DNA of 27,017 nt from positions 1 to 27,017 of the forward strand of contig SKJA01000176.1 in assembly GCA_007116105.1 (NCBI GenBank). Direction: 5' to 3'. The position numbers and the translations under genes are program-made. The DNA comes from Candidatus Izemoplasma sp. (GTDB taxonomy: Bacteria > Bacillota_I > Bacilli_A > Izemoplasmatales > Izemoplasmataceae). Position 1 is the stretch's first letter; each line of letters opens with the position of its first letter. Positions 23,186 to 27,017 of this stretch are shown one piece after another. Below the pieces are notes generated by a model. It saw only the letters and a program-made list of their open reading frames with translations, did no database searches and was not told the origin of the DNA.

Positions 23186-23214
23186 TTGTCATGACACCAA
23201 AATTATGCGACAAT
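23186..23214 (+). promoter_or_regulatory. Promoter TTGTCA-17-GACAAT with TGn extension
   Basis: TTGTCA (23186-23191) and GACAAT (23209-23214) are separated by 17 bases, with TGC directly before the -10. It lies 29 bases before the small membrane protein gene and is divergent from the amidase promoter. The first -10 base is G rather than T. Confidence 0.5.
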
Positions 23215-23243
23215 AGTAACTAGAATAAAGTGAGGTTATACGT

Positions 23244-23627
23244 ATGCAAAAAAGTAATGTTCCGTATCTTATGTCAGGCATGATCTTAGTGGGTGGGCTG
23301 AGTATCCAGCCGACCTTTAATGTCGTCAATAGTTGGTATGTTTTAACCACTTTAGCGGCGTTTTTACTTGGGTTTATGCAAACTCGCTCAGTAAACCCTC
23401 GCAGCATCATTGCCCTGAAGGCCAGCCTCACGCTGCTCAGTTTCATGCTTTATGCCGTTCAATCGATCTTTTTAGAACACGGTGTGCTATTACAAGTCTT
23501 AAACTTTCTTACAGAGGATGCGACAATCTTGTTCATCGGCGCCATCGTCTTTGGAATCCTCTACCTTCTTATTGGTTTAAGTGTCTTCCCTATCGCTCGC
23601 TACGAACTTAAAAAACGCTTCCGTTAA
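23244..23627 (+). CDS. Small four-helix hypothetical membrane protein
   Basis: 127 residues of unknown function. Four hydrophobic segments lie at about 8-25, 30-46, 56-75 and 95-118, ending with a basic tail (ELKKRFR) expected in the cytoplasm. No conserved motif I recognise, no signal peptide and few charged residues within the helices. TGAGG lies before the ATG. Its own promoter and a strong terminator make it a single-gene unit between the amidase and tRNA-Ala. Compact four-helix layouts occur in many unrelated small membrane families, so no function is suggested. Confidence 0.75.
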   Translation: MQKSNVPYLMSGMILVGGLSIQPTFNVVNSWYVLTTLAAFLLGFMQTRSVNPRSIIALKASLTLLSFMLYAVQSIFLEHGVLLQVLNFLTEDATILFIGAIVFGILYLLIGLSVFPIARYELKKRFR

Positions 23628-23628
23628 C

Positions 23629-23653
23629 AAAGACCTTCACGGTCTTTTTTTTT
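23629..23653 (+). terminator. Terminator of the small membrane protein gene
   Basis: The stem AAAGACC/GGTCTTT with loop TTCAC is followed by further T to 23653, starting two bases past the stop. Confidence 0.88.
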
Positions 23654-23656
23654 GGC

Positions 23657-23681
23657 AAAAAAAAATCACCTTAAAAGGTGA
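23657..23681 (-). terminator. Terminator of tRNA-Ala
   Basis: On the minus strand the hairpin CACCTT/AAGGTG (7-bp arms if the outer T-A pair is included) is followed by nine T, a few bases past the CCA end. Confidence 0.8.
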
Positions 23682-23693
23682 AAAAAACAAGAT

Positions 23694-23769
23694 TGGTGGA
23701 GCCAACGGGGCTCGAACCCGCGACCTCTAGCATGCCATGCTAGCGCTCTCCCAGCTGAGCTATGGCCCC
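23694..23769 (-). tRNA. tRNA-Ala (anticodon GGC)
   Basis: 76 bases with encoded CCA. The acceptor stem is GGGGCCA/TGGCTCC with one G-T pair, the D stem GCTC/GAGC, and the anticodon stem CTAGC/GCTAG closes loop ATGGCAT, giving GGC. The T loop is TTCGAGC. Presence of a GGC isoacceptor in addition to the expected TGC one argues against a strongly reduced mycoplasma-type tRNA set. Confidence 0.97.
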
Positions 23770-23781
23770 ACTCGAATTCTA

Positions 23782-23810
23782 ATTTTACCCTAAGCCATCA
23801 AAAGATTCAA
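23782..23810 (-). promoter_or_regulatory. Promoter for tRNA-Ala (TTGAAT-17-TAAAAT)
   Basis: On the minus strand TTGAAT (23805-23810) and TAAAAT (23782-23787) are 17 bases apart, with the -10 ending 12 bases before the tRNA. This is one of the few promoters here with a plausible -35 and no TGn. Confidence 0.6.
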
Positions 23811-23872
23811 GCAAAAACGAAGGAATTTCCTTTTTAGCCCCAATGGGCCCTGGAGGGCTTGAACCGAACGGC

Positions 23873-24511
23873 TTAAAGCCGCTGTTCGCGCTTCAAACTG
23901 CGGCGGTACTGATCGAGTTTAGCAACGATCAAATCGACTGCGATGTCGTGTTTAGAATCGTTTGGAATCAAGATGTCTGCGTAGCGTTTGGTTGGGCGGA
24001 TGAAAGCATGAAACATCGGTTTTACCGTGGACTGATACTGTTCAATGATGTTTTCTAGTGTCCGACCACGCTCGTTTAAATCTCGTAACATCCGGCGAAT
24101 AAAGCGTGTGTCATCGTCAAGTTCAACATAGATGTTAAGGTCAGACAACGCTCGAATCGACGCATCGTAAAGCACTAAAATCCCTTCGACGATGATGATG
24201 TTCTTTGGGACAATCTTTTGCGTGCTTGTTGATCGCGTATGATTGACAAAATCATACAATGGTTTTTCAATGGGTTGACCTTCGATCAGCGCTTCTAAGT
24301 GTGTTTTGAGTAAAGTGTTGTCCAAAGACGCGGGATGATCGTAGTTCATGAGGCGACGCTTATCTAAAGGAATGTCTTTTTGATCGTGGTAATAGTCGTC
24401 TTGTTTAAGGATAATGACATCTTCTAAACCAGCGCGTTCTAAGACCTCATCGACAACTGTCGATTTACCAGATGCAGAACCGCCAGCAACAAGCATAACA
24501 TAGGGTTTCAT
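23873..24511 (-). CDS. udk: Uridine kinase
   Basis: 212 residues from the ATG at 24511, which follows GAGGTGG by five bases; the nine-base longer GTG start overlaps this ribosome site. It phosphorylates uridine and cytidine in pyrimidine salvage. The P-loop GGSASGKST spans 10-18; DDYYHD and NYDHPAS (56-62) bind the nucleoside; VEGI (108-111) is Walker B-like; RRMLRDLNERGR (139-150) is the lid Arg cluster that closes over ATP. Length matches the bacterial enzyme. It is monocistronic with its own extended -10 promoter. Past the stop, 23770-23872 holds short GC-rich inverted repeats (AGCCC/GGGCT) and the AAGGAA/TTCCTT palindrome but no textbook terminator. Confidence 0.96.
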   Translation of the reverse strand: MKPYVMLVAGGSASGKSTVVDEVLERAGLEDVIILKQDDYYHDQKDIPLDKRRLMNYDHPASLDNTLLKTHLEALIEGQPIEKPLYDFVNHTRSTSTQKIVPKNIIIVEGILVLYDASIRALSDLNIYVELDDDTRFIRRMLRDLNERGRTLENIIEQYQSTVKPMFHAFIRPTKRYADILIPNDSKHDIAVDLIVAKLDQYRRSLKREQRL

Positions 24512-24535
24512 GGTAGCCACCTCTTTCCGTGCTCC

Positions 24536-24544
24536 ATTATATCA
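24536..24544 (-). promoter_or_regulatory. Extended -10 promoter (TGATATAAT) for udk
   Basis: A perfect TGA-TATAAT on the minus strand, 24 bases before the udk ATG. No -35 recognised. Confidence 0.7.
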
Positions 24545-24576
24545 AACCACCGTCAAAAATACACCTCTAAATTTAG

Positions 24577-24589
24577 TTACAAAAAGTAA
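24577..24589. repeat. Inverted repeat TTAC-N5-GTAA between udk and the FMN reductase
   Basis: Short perfect arms flank AAAAA, about 32 bases upstream of the reductase -10. Dyads of this kind serve redox-responsive regulators of flavin reductases in other Firmicutes, but the length and spacing do not match a specific family and the arms are only four bases. Confidence 0.2.
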
Positions 24590-24620
24590 GTGCATATTAA
24601 TACTTCGAATTCAAAATAAA

Positions 24621-24629
24621 TGGTATAGT
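24621..24629 (+). promoter_or_regulatory. Extended -10 promoter (TGGTATAGT) for the FMN reductase
   Basis: TGG-TATAGT, 29 bases before the ATG, with an ideal AGGAGGT ribosome site between. Confidence 0.6.
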
Positions 24630-24658
24630 AAAAGCATCATACCTTAGGAGGTCATATT

Positions 24659-25204
24659 ATGACTCAATCATCTTTAAATCTCGGCATCATAATCTCATCC
24701 ACACGCGAAGGGCGCGTTGGCGACACCGTCGCACAGTGGGTTAAAGAACAAGTCGCCGCACGCACTGGAGCCAACTTAACACTCATCGACTTAAGAAACT
24801 ACCAACTTCCACTGCTTGGTGAGGGGACCCCTCAACACCTTGATCAGTTCAAAGCCGATGTGGCGGCTCAAGACGGGTTTATTTTCGTCACAGCGGAATA
24901 CAACCATTCCATTCCCGCCGCACTCAAAAACGCCATCGATTACTTACGTGAGGAATGGCATCATAAAGCGGCTGGCATTGTCAGTTATGGCTCTGCGGGT
25001 GGGGCACGTGCAGCCGAACATTTACGTGCCATTTTAGGCGAACTAAAAATTGCGGATGTCCGCGCGCATGTGTTACTGTCTTTATTCCATGATTTTGAAA
25101 ACTTCTCCACGTTCAAACCACAAGAGGGCGTTCATAAAGCCAATCTTGATGCCTTGGTCAGTGAAGTGACCGCTTGGGCAACCGCGTTAAAAACCATTCG
25201 TTAA
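24659..25204 (+). CDS. NADPH-dependent FMN reductase (chromate/azo/quinone reductase-like)
   Basis: 181 residues, flavodoxin-like fold. STREGR (14-19) forms the FMN phosphate loop; TAEYNHSIPAALKNAIDYL (78-96) is the hallmark of the family and lines the flavin and dimer interface; SYGSAGGARA (109-118) contacts the isoalloxazine. Relatives reduce quinones, chromate, azo dyes or flavins with NAD(P)H and often protect against electrophile or redox stress. It is cytosolic and monocistronic. The AGGAGG site and extended -10 suggest good expression. The 3' end meets galE in a shared hairpin. Confidence 0.94.
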   Translation: MTQSSLNLGIIISSTREGRVGDTVAQWVKEQVAARTGANLTLIDLRNYQLPLLGEGTPQHLDQFKADVAAQDGFIFVTAEYNHSIPAALKNAIDYLREEWHHKAAGIVSYGSAGGARAAEHLRAILGELKIADVRAHVLLSLFHDFENFSTFKPQEGVHKANLDALVSEVTAWATALKTIR

Positions 25205-25206
25205 TG

Positions 25207-25247
25207 AAAAGGCACTCTTTCATCTCAAGATGAAGGAGTGCCTTTTT
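25207..25247. terminator. Long bidirectional terminator between the FMN reductase and galE
   Basis: AAAAGGCACTC-T-TTCATCT pairs with AGATGAA-G-GAGTGCCTTTT, giving about 18 pairs with one T-G and a tiny loop, and is flanked by A and T runs on both sides. The galE TGA is at the apex, so galE's last codons are transcribed into the hairpin. Confidence 0.88.
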
Positions 25248-26232
25248 GATTGCAGGTAAAACGCCAACTGTCTTTGACCATGTCATCGATCGATTTTTCC
25301 GTTTGAAACCCTAATTGATCGCGGGCATGTTCAACCGCTGCATACGTGATGGCCACATCGCCTGGACGACGCGGGACAACACGGTAGGGCACCGAGACTT
25401 GATTGACACGCTCAAACGCTTCAATCATTTGAAAGACAGACGTTCCTTGGCCCGTCCCTAAGTTATAGATGTGAACGCCTTCCGTGATTTTTTCTAACGC
25501 TAAGACATGACCTCTAGCCAGATCGCTGACATGAATGTAATCACGCACACCCGTGCCATCGGGTGTCTCATAGTCATCCCCATAGACGTTGAGTTGAGGA
25601 ATGCGTTGAGATGCAACGTTGGTGATAAAAGGCATGAGGTTGTTGGGTATGCCTTGAGGATCCTCACCCAGCAAACCACTTTCATCGGCACCAATCGGAT
25701 TAAAATAACGCAACAAAGCCACCGAAAGCGATGGATGTGCGCGTTGAATGTCCGTGAGCATCCGCTCTGAAATGGCTTTTGTCTCTCCATACGGATTGGT
25801 CGTTTTTTTAAGCTCTAAGCCTTCGTGTAAGGGACTTGGTTGATCGCCATAGACCGTAGCGGAGGATGAGAAAATGAACTTAGACACGCGGTGCTCAACG
25901 CACAACTGAGCAAGCGTCAAGGTTGAGTTGAGGTTGTTGTGATAATACATCATTGGACGACTCACCGATTCACCGACGGCTTTATGGCCCGCAAAATGTA
26001 AGACACCATCAAAATGATAGTTCTCAAAAAGGGCACGCATCGCGTCAATGTCTTTAGCATCGGCCTGATAAAAGGGAATGGTGTCGTTGACCAAAGTCTC
26101 TAACGTGTGATGCACACTTTCCTTTGCGTTCGATAAATCATCCACAATGACGGCGGTGTGATGGTGATCATAAAGTGCTTTGACGGTGTGTGAGCCTATG
26201 TAGCCTAGACCCCCGGTAACCAATAGTTTCAT
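25225..26232 (-). CDS. galE: UDP-glucose 4-epimerase
   Basis: 335 residues from the ATG at 26232, seven bases after AGGAGG; the in-frame ATG at 26238 is only one base from it. It interconverts UDP-glucose and UDP-galactose, supplying sugars for glycolipids or surface polysaccharides. It is an extended SDR: NAD motif GGLGYIG (7-13), catalytic S124 in SSSATVYG, Y148 in NPYGETK and K152, at almost the same positions as E. coli GalE. DYIHVSDLARGH and PRRPGDV are also standard. The ATG overlaps the aroC TGA by four bases, and galE's ribosome site encodes the last aroC residues, so translation is coupled to aroC; no functional link between the two is expected. Confidence 0.97.
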   Translation of the reverse strand: MKLLVTGGLGYIGSHTVKALYDHHHTAVIVDDLSNAKESVHHTLETLVNDTIPFYQADAKDIDAMRALFENYHFDGVLHFAGHKAVGESVSRPMMYYHNNLNSTLTLAQLCVEHRVSKFIFSSSATVYGDQPSPLHEGLELKKTTNPYGETKAISERMLTDIQRAHPSLSVALLRYFNPIGADESGLLGEDPQGIPNNLMPFITNVASQRIPQLNVYGDDYETPDGTGVRDYIHVSDLARGHVLALEKITEGVHIYNLGTGQGTSVFQMIEAFERVNQVSVPYRVVPRRPGDVAITYAAVEHARDQLGFQTEKSIDDMVKDSWRFTCNQKGTPSS

Positions 26233-27017
26233 AGACATCCCTCCTCCCTCATTATAGAGGGTGCAGGAAGGTTTAACAAGGTTAAATCCGCAAGGACAAT
26301 GGCAATGACGTTTTCAAGCACAATCCCCGCGCGGCGGGCAATGCAGACATCGTGACGCCCTTTAATTTCAAGCGACTCTGTTTGTCCACTTCTGTGAGCA
26401 AACGTATCTTGTGCTTTTTGGATGCTTGAGGTGGGTTTAATGAAGACACGGACGACCAGTGGGTTCCCGTTACTTAAGCCCCCACTACTGCCTCCACTGT
26501 GATTGGTCTGGGTTGAGCCTTTGTCATCGAGGAGGCGATCGTTAAACTCAGAACCCCTCATGGTGATGCCTTGAAATCCGGTCCCAAATTCAACGGCTTT
26601 CACCGCAGGCACCGAAAACAGCATCTGCGCAATCAAGGCTTCAATTTTGCCAAACATCGGTTCTCCTAACCCAATGGGGAGGTTACGTACGGTGACCTCG
26701 ATGATGCCGCCAACCGAATCACCCTGAGAGGCTATCTCATGCAAATACTCATCCAAACGTGACATGTCGGTGAGGGTGCCTACTTGCACCAGTTGATGCG
26801 AAAAGGTGTAGGGCAACATCATTTTCGCAAGACTTCCAGCAGCCACTAAAGGCGCCGTTAAACGACCTGAGAAACGGCCACCGCCACGGTAATCTTGGAA
26901 GCCTTGGTATTTATGATGTGCCACAAAGTCCGCGTGGCCTGGACGGAAATGCTCTTTCAAGTGACTGTAGTCTTTGGATTGAATGTTTTCGTTGGGAATG
27001 GTGAGATGAATGGGTGA
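26229..27017 (-). CDS. aroC: Chorismate synthase, N-terminal part cut by window edge
   Basis: 262 residues of the C-terminal two-thirds are present and the frame is open to the last base of the window. Chorismate synthase makes chorismate from EPSP using reduced FMN, the last step of the shikimate trunk. Visible motifs are FRPGHADF with KYQGFQDYRGGGRFSGRLTA (partly the GGRxSxRxTA signature), SGGSSGGLSNGNPL, KPTSSI and GRHDVCIARR. The usual GGRSSARETA reads GGRFSGRLTA, a mild deviation. A TTG at 26960 could look like a start but the protein clearly continues upstream, with the Y-S-H-L-K run before it. It is co-transcribed with galE. Confidence 0.95.
   Translation of the reverse strand, partial: SPIHLTIPNENIQSKDYSHLKEHFRPGHADFVAHHKYQGFQDYRGGGRFSGRLTAPLVAAGSLAKMMLPYTFSHQLVQVGTLTDMSRLDEYLHEIASQGDSVGGIIEVTVRNLPIGLGEPMFGKIEALIAQMLFSVPAVKAVEFGTGFQGITMRGSEFNDRLLDDKGSTQTNHSGGSSGGLSNGNPLVVRVFIKPTSSIQKAQDTFAHRSGQTESLEIKGRHDVCIARRAGIVLENVIAIVLADLTLLNLPAPSIMREEGCL

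Noticed and set aside
23666..23681. Short A-rich direct and inverted repeats between the small membrane gene and tRNA-Ala as a possible CRISPR or repeat element
   Set aside because: They are two back-to-back intrinsic terminators; no spaced direct repeats exist.
23830..23862. tRNA 3'-end-like fragment (CGGTTCAAGCCC...GGGCCCA on the minus strand) just past udk, a possible decayed tRNA or attachment site
   Set aside because: The T-stem arms do not pair beyond two bases, and there is no acceptor, anticodon arm or integrase nearby; it is a coincidental GC-rich inverted repeat.

Overview
This 27 kb window looks like a chromosomal housekeeping region of a mid-GC (my impression is mid-40s percent) Firmicutes/Mollicutes-type bacterium. 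The standard code is used: TGA is a real stop in many genes and Trp is TGG, which excludes Mycoplasma/Spiroplasma. Gene content fits a free-living Acholeplasma/Izemoplasma/Haloplasma-like lineage or another early-branching Bacilli-like group: a mevalonate pathway, strong AGGAGG ribosome sites, intrinsic terminators and compact ATGA-overlapping operons. The lineage is inferred, not shown. I saw no phage, IS element, CRISPR array or rRNA, and no stretch over 300 bases lacks a gene.

Layout. 1-3106 (minus): an alpha/beta hydrolase lipoprotein or secreted protein, translationally coupled to a Rad3/XPD-type helicase with an N-terminal Cas4-like nuclease domain that runs off the left edge. 3183-4568 (plus): a CRY-DASH photolyase. 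4580-6756 (minus): a CDF metal exporter and a PlsC-like acyltransferase. 6883-8325 (plus): a membrane-anchored M20 peptidase. 8351-10308 (minus): a lipoprotein with two fasciclin domains, coupled to an SDR that lacks the catalytic Tyr. 10434-11765: two convergent HAD phosphatases. 11856-13051: tRNA-Arg(CCG), an ADP-ribosylglycohydrolase-like protein and tRNA-Pro(GGG). 13119-13211: a possible 30-residue protein.

13280-19438 is the metabolic core. The operon mvk-mvaD-pmk-fni runs rightwards and mvaA-mvaS runs leftwards, and they converge on a pair of terminators. Together they cover acetoacetyl-CoA to IPP and DMAPP. Only acetyl-CoA acetyltransferase is absent from the window.

19555-21538 (minus) is a tightly overlapping trio: an EamA transporter, an unknown four-helix membrane protein and a DJ-1/PfpI protein. 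21624-21696 holds a long, nearly continuous hairpin ending in a T run, just downstream of an amidase (21705-23114). Then come a small four-helix membrane protein, tRNA-Ala(GGC), uridine kinase, an NADPH-dependent FMN reductase, galE, and aroC running off the right edge.

Two architectural habits recur. Most promoters carry the extended -10 form TGnTATAAT, often with no recognisable -35. Convergent gene pairs share one bidirectional terminator that contains or abuts the stop codon of the minus-strand gene. I found no wholly new system. The best leads are the structured hairpin at 21.65 kb, the EamA/4TM/DJ-1 trio, the variant catalytic motifs (SDR Y to F, the HMG-CoA reductase signature, the ARH metal loop) and the 30-residue ORF.
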